64,000 nucleotides of DNA. It comes from Frigoribacterium sp. PhB24. Its GTDB lineage: Bacteria > Actinomycetota > Actinomycetes > Actinomycetales > Microbacteriaceae. Location of the stretch: positions 124,001 to 188,000 of the forward strand of contig NZ_RKIC01000010.1 of the NCBI RefSeq assembly GCF_003755185.1, given 5' to 3'. Both the position numbers and the translations under genes were made by a program. The number at the start of each line of letters is the position of its first letter. Within the stretch, counting starts at the first letter, position 1. The notes beneath the pieces were generated by a model. That model made no database searches and had not been told where the DNA came from. It saw nothing but the letters and a program-made list of their open reading frames with translations. Below, piece by piece: positions 33,744-42,381 of the stretch.

Positions 33744-36700
33744 ATGCAGACGACCAGAGGTGCTCGGGGGATCGGCGCGGCGGTGTCCTCGGCGATGATC
33801 GCCGTGACCTTCGCGGTGACCCCCGCCTCCGCCACGCCGTCGGTCGAGACACCCGTCGCCCCGGCGGCAGCGGCACCCGCACCCGCACCCGAATCCGTGG
33901 CCGCGGCCGCGACCGTCGCCCTCGACATCGAACGTCGTGCCGACGGCAGCGGCCCGTTCACGCCCACCGAGGGGCCCGGTGCCGACACCGGCGCCGCCAA
34001 CGGCATCGTCCGCACGTTCGACGCCATCACGTACCGGGTCACCGTCAGTGCCAACGGCGGCTCGGTCACGAACGAGCGGTTCACCGTCACCGCGCCCGTC
34101 GGCACCACCTGGGCCGGTCTGCCGAACACCTGCGAAGCCGACGGCTCCGCGATCGTCGGCCGTGACCTCACCTGCACCGTGGGAACGGTCGACGAGGGGG
34201 AGGTCCTGGCCACCCCGGTCGTCCTGACCATCGGCTCCCTGGCCGGCGGCGACACCGTCGCGATCTCGGGCACCGTGACCGGCGACGAGGTCGCCGGTCC
34301 GGTCGGTCCCGTCGTGTCGGTGCCGACGACGGTGTCCGCCTCGCCTCGCTTCGACCTCAGCAAATCCGTCGCGAACTCGCTCGTCCACCCCGATGTCGTC
34401 GGCCCCGACGGAACGCGGGGGACGGTCATCCAGTACCCCGTGGCCGTCGCCTGGCAGCCCGTCGTCCCGGGGCAGGGTCTTCTCGGCTACGAGCGTTCGG
34501 TGGGCACCTTCACCTTCCGGGACGACGTCTCCCGCATGTTCGGTGATCTCCCGTCCCCCGCGGTCCTCTTCAGCCACGACGGACGAGCGGCCTGCGGGCC
34601 GAACGACGGACGCACGTTTCCGGTCCTCCCCGGCGGCAGCGGAGGCAGGTCCACGTCGGTCCTGCACTCCGGCCGATTCGAGTGCACCCAATCCGCCCCG
34701 GGGCAGCCCATCGACGTCACCATCACGGGCGCCGACACCGACATCACGCCGTCACATGGCATCCCCTCGCAGAGCGCCGCCGGCCAACCGATCTCCGGTG
34801 GCGTCAAGCCCTACGTCATCGCCGGGTACATCAGCGTCTGGGTTCCCGGTCTCGAGGCCGGTCAGTCCCTCATCGCGACGAACACCTACACCCCGCTCCA
34901 GACCAGAGGCATCAGCGGCGCACCCAACTTCCAGGGCTCGACCGAGCCGCTGGCCAACAACTCCGTCGACCGCAACCTGTCGTACTTCGTCCCCGGAGGG
35001 GGCTTCAAGTACCTCGGCCAGACCCGAGCCGACGGCTCCACCGCTGTCGGTTCCGCCAAATCCGGTGATCCCTACGTCACGCCCGGGACGCGCATCCGCT
35101 CGCAGGTGAACCTCGCGAACATGGGCGTCTCGGACTACGCCGGGGCGATCGCCTGCGACGTCTACGACAACCGCTTCCAGAAGCTCACGACCTTGTTCGG
35201 TCATCACGCCACGACCAACGGCTGGAACGACGGCGTCCGCATCCAGTACGCGCCGTTCTCCTTCACCGATCCCGCCGTCGGCCGTGACGCCACGTGCGAC
35301 GACGCCGACGGCCCCTGGTACGACGACCCCGACGACGTCCCCGGCGGTGTCGAGGCGATCGGGAAGATCCGCGCCGTCGGGACCGTGGCCGGTGGGCGGT
35401 CCGGCAACCTCTTCAGCTACCTCGAGGTGCTGGCCGCCCCGAACGGCACCCGACTCCACGATTTCGGCACGCTCTTCGACGGAACCAGCGCGTGGATCCA
35501 CGACACGACGCCTGCGGTCAACGGCGCGGGTCCCCTGGCCGACAGCATGATCGTCACCCAGTTCAAGGCCAGGGTCGAGAAGAAGATCGTCGATCCCGGC
35601 ACCACCGCAGAGACCACGTCCGACAAGACCTCGTACGTCGTCGCCGGGACGACCATCGACTACGCCCTCTACCCGACCCTCACCAACGCCACGGACGGCG
35701 GCCGGCCCCAGCCCCTCACGGTGACCGACGTCCTGCCCCCGAACACCACGTACCAGCGTGGCTCGAGTTCGCTCGACCCGACGAGCGTCGACGTGACGAC
35801 GGTCGACGGCCAGGTCCGCGAGACGCTCGTCTGGACCCTCGACGACGTCGTCCCCAACCGCCCGATCCCTCCCATCACCTATCGGCTCGAGGTGTCCGGC
35901 ACCGCTCCGGCTGGATCGGTCGACAACACGGCCCGCGTCTTCTCGGCGGGAGACATGTCGCCCGACGAGCGTCGTACCGCACTCCGGGGTGTCCGGATCG
36001 AGTCCTCGAGCGGTGTCGGCGTCCAGAAGACCGCGAAAGAACCCACCGTCGTCATCGGTGACACCCTCGCCTGGGTCCTCGAGTACCGCAACACCGACGC
36101 CGCTCCCATCGCGGCCGTCGACCTGATCGACGTCCTCCCCTCCGTCGGGGAGGGCGGTGACCGGGTCGAGCTCGCCGCTCCGGTGGTGGTCGACCCCGCC
36201 GCCGGTGAACGCGTCAGCTACACCACCGCCGCCCCGGGCAGCGTCTCCTTGGACGGCGACGACCCGACCAACGCCCCTGGCGGCGACACCGCCTGGTTCG
36301 ACGGGTCCCGTGTCGGCACGGGCGATGACGAGGTGCCGCTCGAGGACATCACCGCCGTCCGCATCCAGCGGACCACGGCGATCGACGTCGGCCAGGTCGT
36401 GACCTACGACCTCACCGCGACGGCGACGGCAGCGCGTGACGGTGACACCATCGCGAACCGCTTCGGCCTGCGCGCGACGAACCTCGCCCTTCCGGCTTTC
36501 TCGAACGAGGCCGCCATCACCGTCCGGGCCGGCGGGATCGGCGACTTCGTGTGGGACGACGCGGACGGCGACGGAGTCCAGGGGGCGACCGAGATCGGCA
36601 TCCCGTCCCTCCCGGTCACCCTCACCGGAACCGATGACCGGGGCCGCCAGGTCGAAGGTCACACCACGACCGACATCGCGGGGGCGTACGCCTTCGACGG

Positions 36701-37181
36701 TCTTCGACCGGGGGTCTACACCGTCAGCTTCTCCTCTCTACCGGGCCGAGCCTGGACCGCACGTGACCGAGGCGACGACGACACCGTCGACTCCGACGTC
36801 GGGCCCGACGGAACCGCGTCGGTGACACTCGCGACCGTCATCGAGGGTGGCGAGCTCGTCGGGGTCGACACGGACGTCACGATCGACGCGGGCCTCGTTC
36901 CGGCCGCCGGCCCCGACGGGCGGACCGGCCCCGACGGGCGGACCGGCCCCGACATCCCGGTCGAGCCGGTGGCTCCCGTCGGTCCCGACGCCGCGGGCTC
37001 CGCGCCGTCGTCCTCGCCCCGAGGGGTGGGCGGTGTCCGCATGCTCGCGTTCACGGGAGCCGAAACGGCCGCGCTCGGCATCGGGGCGTCGTGCCTGCTC
37101 CTCGTCGGAGCACTCGTCGCCCTCGGAGCGCGCCGCCGACGGGACTCCGGCCAGGTCGACACCGAGCAGGACGACTCGTGA
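33744..37181 (+). CDS. Large LAXTG-anchored surface protein with SdrD_B-type domain
   Basis: 1145 residues. Signal peptide (about 1-30), then an Ala/Pro stretch and a long series of beta-rich modules with DUF11/isopeptide-style junctions (TVTDVLPPNTTYQRGSS, VDLIDVLPSVGEGGD). Residues about 930-1050 are an SdrD_B/Cna_B-like domain (GDFVWDDADGDGVQ, GAYAFDGLRPGVYTVSF). A GPDGRT duplication precedes the sorting signal LAFTG (1101-1105), a membrane helix and an RRRR tail. LAXTG is the motif used by class E sortases; no sortase is in this window. The ATG at 33744 is chosen for its signal peptide, with GGGAGG upstream. Likely adhesin or structural. Confidence 0.87.
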   Translation: MQTTRGARGIGAAVSSAMIAVTFAVTPASATPSVETPVAPAAAAPAPAPESVAAAATVALDIERRADGSGPFTPTEGPGADTGAANGIVRTFDAITYRVTVSANGGSVTNERFTVTAPVGTTWAGLPNTCEADGSAIVGRDLTCTVGTVDEGEVLATPVVLTIGSLAGGDTVAISGTVTGDEVAGPVGPVVSVPTTVSASPRFDLSKSVANSLVHPDVVGPDGTRGTVIQYPVAVAWQPVVPGQGLLGYERSVGTFTFRDDVSRMFGDLPSPAVLFSHDGRAACGPNDGRTFPVLPGGSGGRSTSVLHSGRFECTQSAPGQPIDVTITGADTDITPSHGIPSQSAAGQPISGGVKPYVIAGYISVWVPGLEAGQSLIATNTYTPLQTRGISGAPNFQGSTEPLANNSVDRNLSYFVPGGGFKYLGQTRADGSTAVGSAKSGDPYVTPGTRIRSQVNLANMGVSDYAGAIACDVYDNRFQKLTTLFGHHATTNGWNDGVRIQYAPFSFTDPAVGRDATCDDADGPWYDDPDDVPGGVEAIGKIRAVGTVAGGRSGNLFSYLEVLAAPNGTRLHDFGTLFDGTSAWIHDTTPAVNGAGPLADSMIVTQFKARVEKKIVDPGTTAETTSDKTSYVVAGTTIDYALYPTLTNATDGGRPQPLTVTDVLPPNTTYQRGSSSLDPTSVDVTTVDGQVRETLVWTLDDVVPNRPIPPITYRLEVSGTAPAGSVDNTARVFSAGDMSPDERRTALRGVRIESSSGVGVQKTAKEPTVVIGDTLAWVLEYRNTDAAPIAAVDLIDVLPSVGEGGDRVELAAPVVVDPAAGERVSYTTAAPGSVSLDGDDPTNAPGGDTAWFDGSRVGTGDDEVPLEDITAVRIQRTTAIDVGQVVTYDLTATATAARDGDTIANRFGLRATNLALPAFSNEAAITVRAGGIGDFVWDDADGDGVQGATEIGIPSLPVTLTGTDDRGRQVEGHTTTDIAGAYAFDGLRPGVYTVSFSSLPGRAWTARDRGDDDTVDSDVGPDGTASVTLATVIEGGELVGVDTDVTIDAGLVPAAGPDGRTGPDGRTGPDIPVEPVAPVGPDAAGSAPSSSPRGVGGVRMLAFTGAETAALGIGASCLLLVGALVALGARRRRDSGQVDTEQDDS

Positions 37182-37471
37182 GAAACGCGGCGCGCTGCGG
37201 GGTGCTCCCCCGGGGGAACGAACCCGGCTGTCGCGGTTCAGACCTCGTGGGCGAAGCAGACCGACTCGGCCGACCCGACGGACGAGCCGAACAGGGGGAT
37301 GCCCTCGTCGCGGCCGTCGAGGGGGGGCTCGAGCTTATCGGCCGGCGACTCGGACCGGTGGCCCCCGGAGCGTCAGGTGCAGGCGCTCGAGTTCGTGCTC
37401 GCCGCCGCGGGTGGTGGTTCTCCACGCTCGCGGTGACCACGTCGTCGCCGTCGGCGTCTACGCTCGGCGGC
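37182..37471. other. Intergenic region with possible gene remnant
   Basis: 290 bases with no supported gene. On the minus strand a stretch ending with TGA at 37238-37240 reads LEPPLDGRDEGIPLFGSSVG then AESVCFAHEV, which has protein-like composition but is open for only about 40 codons, without a start. A CCCCCGGGGG palindrome at about 37208-37217 could be part of a terminator for the surface-protein gene. Confidence 0.35.
37459..37464 (+). promoter_or_regulatory. Leaderless-type -10 box (TACGCT)
   Basis: TACGCT seven bases before the ATG at 37472 of the DUF2254 gene; the identical hexamer serves the gene at 63015. Confidence 0.6.
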
Positions 37472-38704
37472 ATGCTGTCGTTGACCCGCGTGCGGGAGTC
37501 GTTCTGGTTCCTGCCCGCCGTCTTCGGGCTCGCCGCCATCGTGCTCGCCGAGGTGCTCGTGACGGTCGATCGGGCACTGCCGACGACGGTGACCGAGGGA
37601 CTGCCGCTGCTGGGAGCCCTCAGCGCCTCCGGGGGGCGGTCGCTGTTGTCGGGCATCGGGACGTCCATGCTGACCGTGGCCGGGACGTCGTTCTCGATCA
37701 CGATCTCGGTGCTCGCCACGACGTCCTCGACCTACGGTCCGCGGCTGGTGCGCAACTTCATGGCCGACCGTGCCAACCAGTTCGTGCTGGCGACCTTCAC
37801 CTCGACCTTCTTGTACTGCATCGTCGTGATGCGCACCGTCCACACCGAGGTCGACGACACCAGTGCGTTCGTCCCGGTGATCGCCGTGCACGTGGCGGTC
37901 CTGGCGAGCGTGTTCGACGTGGGCGTGCTGGTCTTCTTCATCCACCACATCGCCGGCTCGGTGCAGATCACCTCGTTGCAGGCGAGGGTGCTCGACGACC
38001 TGCGGGCCGTGGCCGGCGTCGTCTACCCGACGAGTCCGGCCGACGACGTCAGCCAGGAGGCGCGGGTCCGGTCGTCGGCGGAGGGCCGGCTGCCGGCGGA
38101 CGCGGCCGTCGTCCGGGCCGACGCCGACGGCTACGTGCAGACCGTCGCCTGGGAGGGGCTGCGTCGCATCGCGGTGCGTGAGGACCTCGTGGTCGAGGTC
38201 GTCGCGATGCCGGGCCGGTACGTGATCGTGGGGGACCCGCTCGCCGTGACCAGCGCCTCCTCGGGGTCGGACACGGTCCGTGAGCTGCGACGGGCGGTCA
38301 CCCTGGGGCCCGCCCGGACCCCTCACCAGGACGTCGAGTTCGCCTTGCAGCAGCTCGTCGAGATCGCCGTGCGCGGCCTGGCCTCGGGAAGCAACGACCC
38401 CTACACCGCGGTGAGCGCCCTCGACATGTCGGCGGGGGTGCTCGTCCCGCTCTGGCGTCGGGGCGAGCCCGTCACGGCCCTGCTCGACGACCGGGGAGCA
38501 CCGGCCGTCCTCGTCTCGTGGCCGGCGGTGGACGAGCTCGTCGACTCGCTCTTCGACACCGTCCGCACCTACGCCCTCGACCAGCCGGCCGTGCTGGCTG
38601 CGGCGTTGCGCCTCATCGAGCGGCTCGACGAGGTGGCGTCGTCGGCCCGCGTCGGTCGACTGGCCGACCATGAGACCGCCGTGCGGGGCGCCCTCGCCGG
38701 CTGA
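37472..38704 (+). CDS. DUF2254 membrane protein
   Basis: 410 residues. Four membrane helices in the first 165 residues (FWFLPAVFGLAAIVLAEVL, AGTSFSITISVLATTSSTYG between helices, FVLATFTSTFLYCIVVMRTV, VAVLASVFDVGVLVFFIHHI) and a soluble C-terminal half, as in DUF2254. SSTYGPRLVRNFMADRANQFVLATF is the most conserved family segment. The C-terminal half includes ARTPHQDVEFALQQLVEIAVRGLASGSNDPYTAV, also typical. Function unknown. The leaderless -10 box fixes the start. Confidence 0.9.
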   Translation: MLSLTRVRESFWFLPAVFGLAAIVLAEVLVTVDRALPTTVTEGLPLLGALSASGGRSLLSGIGTSMLTVAGTSFSITISVLATTSSTYGPRLVRNFMADRANQFVLATFTSTFLYCIVVMRTVHTEVDDTSAFVPVIAVHVAVLASVFDVGVLVFFIHHIAGSVQITSLQARVLDDLRAVAGVVYPTSPADDVSQEARVRSSAEGRLPADAAVVRADADGYVQTVAWEGLRRIAVREDLVVEVVAMPGRYVIVGDPLAVTSASSGSDTVRELRRAVTLGPARTPHQDVEFALQQLVEIAVRGLASGSNDPYTAVSALDMSAGVLVPLWRRGEPVTALLDDRGAPAVLVSWPAVDELVDSLFDTVRTYALDQPAVLAAALRLIERLDEVASSARVGRLADHETAVRGALAG

Positions 38705-38754
38705 ACCTCCCACTGCCGACCCCGGCCCCGAGCTCGTGGGCGCCGTGCGCTCGT

Positions 38755-38848
38755 GTCGGCAACTCCGGGCTGGTGTCGCAGCGCCGGAACCCGGGCCCGG
38801 AAACCCAGGGCCCACGCCGGTCGGTGGACCAGGAAACAGGAGTTACCC
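38755..38848. repeat. Intergenic palindromic repeat, copy 4 (about 94 bp)
   Basis: Begins GTCGGCAACTCCGGGCTGG and ends near CAGGAGTTACC, sharing GTCGCAGCGCCGG with copy 5, which lies 105 bases to the right in the same orientation. Arms are more degenerate than in copies 1 and 2. Confidence 0.65.
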
Positions 38849-38862
38849 GTGCCGCGACGCGC

Positions 38863-38898
38863 GGGGCGGGGCGGGGCGGGGCGGGGCAGGGCGGGGCG
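38863..38898 (+). other. G-run tract (G-quadruplex-capable)
   Basis: Six to seven runs of three or four G separated mostly by single C (GGGGCGGGGCGGGGC type), between repeat copies 4 and 5. It satisfies the G3+ N1-7 rule for G-quadruplex formation on the plus strand. Confidence 0.6.
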
Positions 38899-38953
38899 GC
38901 CGAGGGTGCGGATGGGATCGGCTCTGGCCGGGACGCGCTTCGCCGCGGTCCCC

Positions 38954-39049
38954 GTCGGCAACTCCGGACCGGTGCCGCAGCGCCGATCCACGGGCCCGGG
39001 AGCTCAGGGCCGCCGTGGAACGACGCAGCACGGGGCAGGAATTGCCGAC
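38954..39049. repeat. Intergenic palindromic repeat, copy 5 (96 bp)
   Basis: The best-preserved ends of the family: GTCGGCAACTCC at the left and GGAATTGCCGAC at the right, 11 of 12 complementary. The interior contains GGTGCCGCAGCGCCG and CGGGCCCGGGAGCTC. Confidence 0.75.
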
Positions 39050-39373
39050 CAGGCGTCGGGGTGGGCGGTCAGGCATCGGGGTGGCCCGAGTTGCCGGGGC
39101 GGGAGTCGTGCCGGAAGCGCGGGACGCGCGGGGGTGGGGGTTGCGATCGGGCGACCGTCAGGGCATGGGGGCGAGGCGCAACCGGCGCTCGGAGATCTGC
39201 ACCTGCGAGACGGGCCCGTCGCCGCCGCGACCGGTTCGGGGCGGGCGGGGGTCGACCCGCCAGGCGCGGGTCGATCGACGACACGCCCCGCCAGGTGCTG
39301 CCCCGGCTCGGACCACGATGCCCGTCGCGCGGCACGCGAACGGATCGCGGAGCGCGGTGTCGGTGGTGTGACG
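39050..39373. other. Intergenic region upstream of umuDC
   Basis: No gene is supported. A minus-strand frame ending at 39158 has a protein-like end (VSQVQISERRLRLAPMP) but no credible start. I looked for an actinobacterial SOS box (TCGAACN4GTTCGA-like) and found none. Confidence 0.4.
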
Positions 39374-39379
39374 TAGCGT
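39374..39379 (+). promoter_or_regulatory. Candidate -10 box of the umuDC operon (TAGCGT)
   Basis: TAGCGT 17 bases before the ATG of the 27-residue ORF, leaving room for the GGGAGG ribosome binding site. No LexA-type operator overlaps it. Confidence 0.45.
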
Positions 39380-39396
39380 CCTCGGTGGGAGGCGTG

Positions 39397-39480
39397 ATGA
39401 GAGACCACCGGCAGCCGTCCGCGCGAACCGGCGCGCGCCTCCTCGGCGACCCCCGGGCCGGTCGCGAGGCCGCACGGTGA
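39397..39480 (+). CDS. 27-residue ORF coupled to umuD
   Basis: ATG with GGGAGG six bases upstream; the peptide is basic (begins MRDHRQPSARTG) and its TGA overlaps the GTG of umuD (GTGA). umuD has no ribosome binding site of its own, so coupling is likely. Contains a CGCGCCTCCT motif. No homologue recognised; either a leader peptide or a short true gene. Confidence 0.5.
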   Translation: MRDHRQPSARTGARLLGDPRAGREAAR

Positions 39481-39908
39481 CCGCCGTCATCGGTCCCGTC
39501 GGTGGCGACGAACGGCCCGACCACCTGCTGCCGCAGCAGGCCGCCGAAGCGGTCCACGCCGGGTTCCCCTCGCCGGCGCAGGGGTACTACAACGGGCCGG
39601 TCGACCTCAACCGGCACCTGATGCGTGATCCGACCGCGACGTTCCTGGTCCGGGTCAGCGGCGACAGCATGACCGGCGCCGGCATCTTCGACGGCGACGA
39701 GCTCGTGGTCGACCGGGGGCTCGACGCGCACGACGGGCACGTGGTCGTCGCGGTCGTCAACGCCGAACTCACCGTCAAGCGCCTCTCGTACCGTCAGGGC
39801 CAGATGGTGCTCAGCCCCGAGAACCCGGCCTACCCCGAGATCGTCCTGTCCGAACTCGACGAGGCGACGATCTGGGGCGTCGTGACCAGGTGCCTGCACC
39901 GTGTCTAG
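39477..39908 (+). CDS. umuD: UmuD-type S24 peptidase, SOS mutagenesis
   Basis: 143 residues, the normal UmuD length. Self-cleaving LexA-superfamily protein; the processed form is the partner of the UmuC polymerase. The cleavage region reads HAGFPSPAQ (Ala28-Gly29, equivalent to Cys24-Gly25 of E. coli), the nucleophile is in SGDSMTG (Ser64) and the general base in ELTVKRL (Lys101), so the dyad is intact. Overlaps umuC by eight bases. GTG start at 39477. Confidence 0.93.
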   Translation: MTAVIGPVGGDERPDHLLPQQAAEAVHAGFPSPAQGYYNGPVDLNRHLMRDPTATFLVRVSGDSMTGAGIFDGDELVVDRGLDAHDGHVVVAVVNAELTVKRLSYRQGQMVLSPENPAYPEIVLSELDEATIWGVVTRCLHRV

Positions 39909-41202
39909 GTCCGGGGCGTCAGAGCGCAGCGTCGCCATCGTGGACGCCAACAACTTCTACGTCTCGTGCGAACGGGTGTTCAACCCGGCGCTCGAGGGCC
40001 GTCCGGTCGTCGTGCTGTCGAACAACGACGGCTGCGTCATCGCCCGCTCGCAAGAAGCCAAGGCCCTGAACGTCGACATGGCCGCGCCGTGGCACAGCAT
40101 CGCGCCGATCGCGGCCATGCAGGGCGTGGTCGCCGTGTCCAGCAACTACGAGCTCTACGGCGACATGTCCGCGCGGTCGGCCGAGATCCTCAGCCGCTAC
40201 ACGAGCGACCAAGAGGTGTACTCGATCGACGAGTCGTTCATCGAGCTGACCGGCACGCTCGACGACACCATCGCCCAGGCCCGCGAGATCCGCCGCGCCC
40301 TGCGCAAGCTGATCGGGTTGCCCGTCAGCATCGGCATCGCGCCGACCAAGACCCTGGCCAAGCTCGCGAACCGCGGCTCGAAGCAGAACGCCGCGCTGGC
40401 CGGCGTCTGTCATCTGGGCAGCTATGCGCCCGAGCGGCAGACCGCCATCCTGGCGAGCGTCGACGTCGGCGACGTCTGGGGCATCGGTCGACGCACGGCG
40501 AAGAAGCTCGCGCCGCTCGGCATCCACACGGCGGCCGACCTGCGCGATGCCGATGCCGCCCGCATCCGCACGCGGTTCGGCGTCGTGCAGGCCCGGGTGG
40601 TCCACGAGCTGCGGGGGGTCGACTGCCTGCCGATCGAGCAGGTGCAGCCCGACCGTGAGCAGATCTACCACTCGCGGTCGTTCGCGGTGCCCATCACGAC
40701 CGTCACCGAGCTCGAAGAGGTGCTGTCGGTCTACACGCAGCGGGCAGCGGCCCGGTTGCGGAAGCAGGGTTCGCTGACGCGCATGATGCGGTGCTTCACC
40801 GCGACCTCGCCGTTCTCCGACAGCGCCGCCCACACGAACCACTCGGTCTCGGTCGCGTTCCCCGAGCCCACCGACGACGCCGCCCTGCTCTACCGCTCGG
40901 CCATCGCCGCCCTCGGCCCCCAGCTCGAGTCCGGCAAGCGCTACGTCCGAGCCGGCGTCACCCTGATGGAGCTCAGCCCGCGCGACGAACACGCGAGCCT
41001 CGACGTCTTCGACGAGGCCGACGCGGCACCGCCCGCCTACGGAGCCGTCATCGACCGCATCGCCGGCAAGTTCGGCGACGACACCCTGGGGCTCGGCGTG
41101 GCAGGCCTGCGCCACCGCCGCGGCTGGTCGATGAAACGCGACATGGTCTCGCCCCGCGCGACCACCCACTGGGAAGAGCTCGCGACGGTCACGGCCCGGT
41201 GA
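39901..41202 (+). CDS. umuC: UmuC-type Y-family DNA polymerase
   Basis: 433 residues, GTG at 39901. Translesion polymerase. It opens VAIVDANNFYVSCERVFNP (catalytic Asp), followed by VVVLSNNDGCVIARSQEAKAL and VYSIDESFIEL (catalytic Asp-Glu), then GLPVSIGIAPTKTLAKLAN and the helix-hairpin-helix DVWGIGRRTAKKL. The C-terminal region contains the DUF4113 typical of UmuC (WSMKRDMVSPRATTHWEEL). Complete and intact. Probably DNA-damage induced, although no operator is visible. Confidence 0.95.
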   Translation: MSRSGASERSVAIVDANNFYVSCERVFNPALEGRPVVVLSNNDGCVIARSQEAKALNVDMAAPWHSIAPIAAMQGVVAVSSNYELYGDMSARSAEILSRYTSDQEVYSIDESFIELTGTLDDTIAQAREIRRALRKLIGLPVSIGIAPTKTLAKLANRGSKQNAALAGVCHLGSYAPERQTAILASVDVGDVWGIGRRTAKKLAPLGIHTAADLRDADAARIRTRFGVVQARVVHELRGVDCLPIEQVQPDREQIYHSRSFAVPITTVTELEEVLSVYTQRAAARLRKQGSLTRMMRCFTATSPFSDSAAHTNHSVSVAFPEPTDDAALLYRSAIAALGPQLESGKRYVRAGVTLMELSPRDEHASLDVFDEADAAPPAYGAVIDRIAGKFGDDTLGLGVAGLRHRRGWSMKRDMVSPRATTHWEELATVTAR

Positions 41203-41236
41203 CGCAGTCGGGTCGCCGGGTCACGGAGTCACGGAG

Positions 41237-41581
41237 TCACGGGCCGAAGATCAGGGTGCCGAGCACGAAGTACGCCATGACGCCGATGAAGCCCGCCACC
41301 CCCGAACCGACCGCCCACGCAGCTCGGTCCGACCGGTCGAGCCGGCGATCGAGGAGCGCCGCCATCGCGCCGACGAGCCCGAGAAGCGGCGGGACGACCA
41401 CGAGCACGCCCGCCAACCGGAGGTACCCGGCGACGTACGGGTTGGGGAACGGCACGATGACCAGGCCGAGCACGATCAGCAGGGCCGCAGTCAGGCACAC
41501 GACGGTCACGACGGGCACGCGGTGGAGGCGCGGCGTGGGCTTCTCGGTGACGGCAGGTGCGTGTGGTGGTCGGGGTCGCAT
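41237..41581 (-). CDS. Small membrane protein, unknown function
   Basis: 114 residues. A basic N-terminus, then about three membrane helices (VPVVTVVCLTAALLIVLGLV, LRLAGVLVVVPPLLGLVGAM and VGSGVAGFIGVMAYFVLG). ATG at 41579-41581; no strong ribosome binding site. Just after the stop is a short tandem repeat (TCACGGAG, 41221-41242). It is divergent from the membrane protein at 41663. No family recognised. Confidence 0.65.
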   Translation of the reverse strand: MRPRPPHAPAVTEKPTPRLHRVPVVTVVCLTAALLIVLGLVIVPFPNPYVAGYLRLAGVLVVVPPLLGLVGAMAALLDRRLDRSDRAAWAVGSGVAGFIGVMAYFVLGTLIFGP

Positions 41582-41650
41582 GGCTCGATCTTGTCGTGTC
41601 GGTGCGACCGGGCCAAGGGCGAGATGGCCGCCACGTCCGTCCGGACGCAC

Positions 41651-41656
41651 CATGCT
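41651..41656 (+). promoter_or_regulatory. Leaderless-type -10 box (CATGCT)
   Basis: CATGCT six bases before the GTG at 41663; a weaker match to TANNNT than the others but with the same geometry. Confidence 0.4.
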
Positions 41657-41662
41657 GGGCTG

Positions 41663-42289
41663 GTGACCGCCTCGACCGCCTCGACCGCCACGACCGCCTC
41701 GACCGCCACACGTCTCGTGATCTCGACTGCGGCCGTCCTGGTCGTGGTGTCGGCGGGCACGGCCGTCCTGGCCCGGCGCGTCGTCGGTGAGGGCCGCGCG
41801 CTCGTCCTGGGAGCCCTGGGGGGTCAGACGCTCGTCGAGGTGGCCGTGCTCGTCGCGGGCGTCGCCTCGGTGGTCCTGGTCGTCGGCGTGGCCTGGCGTC
41901 TCACCCGACGATCGGGCTTCTGGCCGCAGATCGTCGTGCGGTCCACCGCGTCGCTTCTCGCGGTGGCGATCGGCCTCGGGCTCTGCGCGTTCGCCTGGCT
42001 CGCCGCCCTGGGCTCCGTGCGGTACGTCGACGTGGGGTCCGTGGACGGGCGGACGGTCACGGTGGCCGAGTACCGGTCCTTGGCGGGGTTGGGCGCGACG
42101 CTCGGTCACCGCGACGGATGGTTCTACACGCCCGATCCGGCGTCGCCGGGCCCCGCGATCGGCCACGACGACGGCGCCGGCGATCCGCGGGCCGAGTTCG
42201 GGCACTACCGGCTCGAGGTCACGTCGGACCTGGTGACGGTCCGGTTCGGTGACGACGGGCAGAACGTCCTGACCGCACCTCGGCCCTGA
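41663..42289 (+). CDS. Membrane protein with Ala/Ser/Thr N-terminal repeat
   Basis: 208 residues from GTG at 41663. The first 16 codons are a 9-base tandem repeat (GACCGCCTC-type) giving TASTASTATTASTAT. Three membrane helices follow (about 17-37, 55-78, 92-112), then a soluble C-terminal domain (VRYVDVGSVDGRTVTVAEY ... DGWFYTPDP) probably outside. No family recognised. The repeat could vary in length between strains. Confidence 0.65.
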   Translation: MTASTASTATTASTATRLVISTAAVLVVVSAGTAVLARRVVGEGRALVLGALGGQTLVEVAVLVAGVASVVLVVGVAWRLTRRSGFWPQIVVRSTASLLAVAIGLGLCAFAWLAALGSVRYVDVGSVDGRTVTVAEYRSLAGLGATLGHRDGWFYTPDPASPGPAIGHDDGAGDPRAEFGHYRLEVTSDLVTVRFGDDGQNVLTAPRP

Positions 42290-42381
42290 CGGACGTCCTC
42301 CAAGATGGCCCCACGACTCAGGCTCGCCCCCGCATCGTCCAACCGACCGTCGTCTCCGTAGGTGGCCCAAAGGTGCACTTC

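Noticed and set aside
37238-37360. Minus-strand fragment ending CFAHEV as a gene
   Set aside because: Only about 40 codons between stops, with no start codon or ribosome binding site; noted only as a possible remnant.
39158-39490. Minus-strand ORF ending ERRLRLAPMP
   Set aside because: Its beginning is antisense to umuD and the small ORF before it; only the end looks protein-like, which is not enough for a call.
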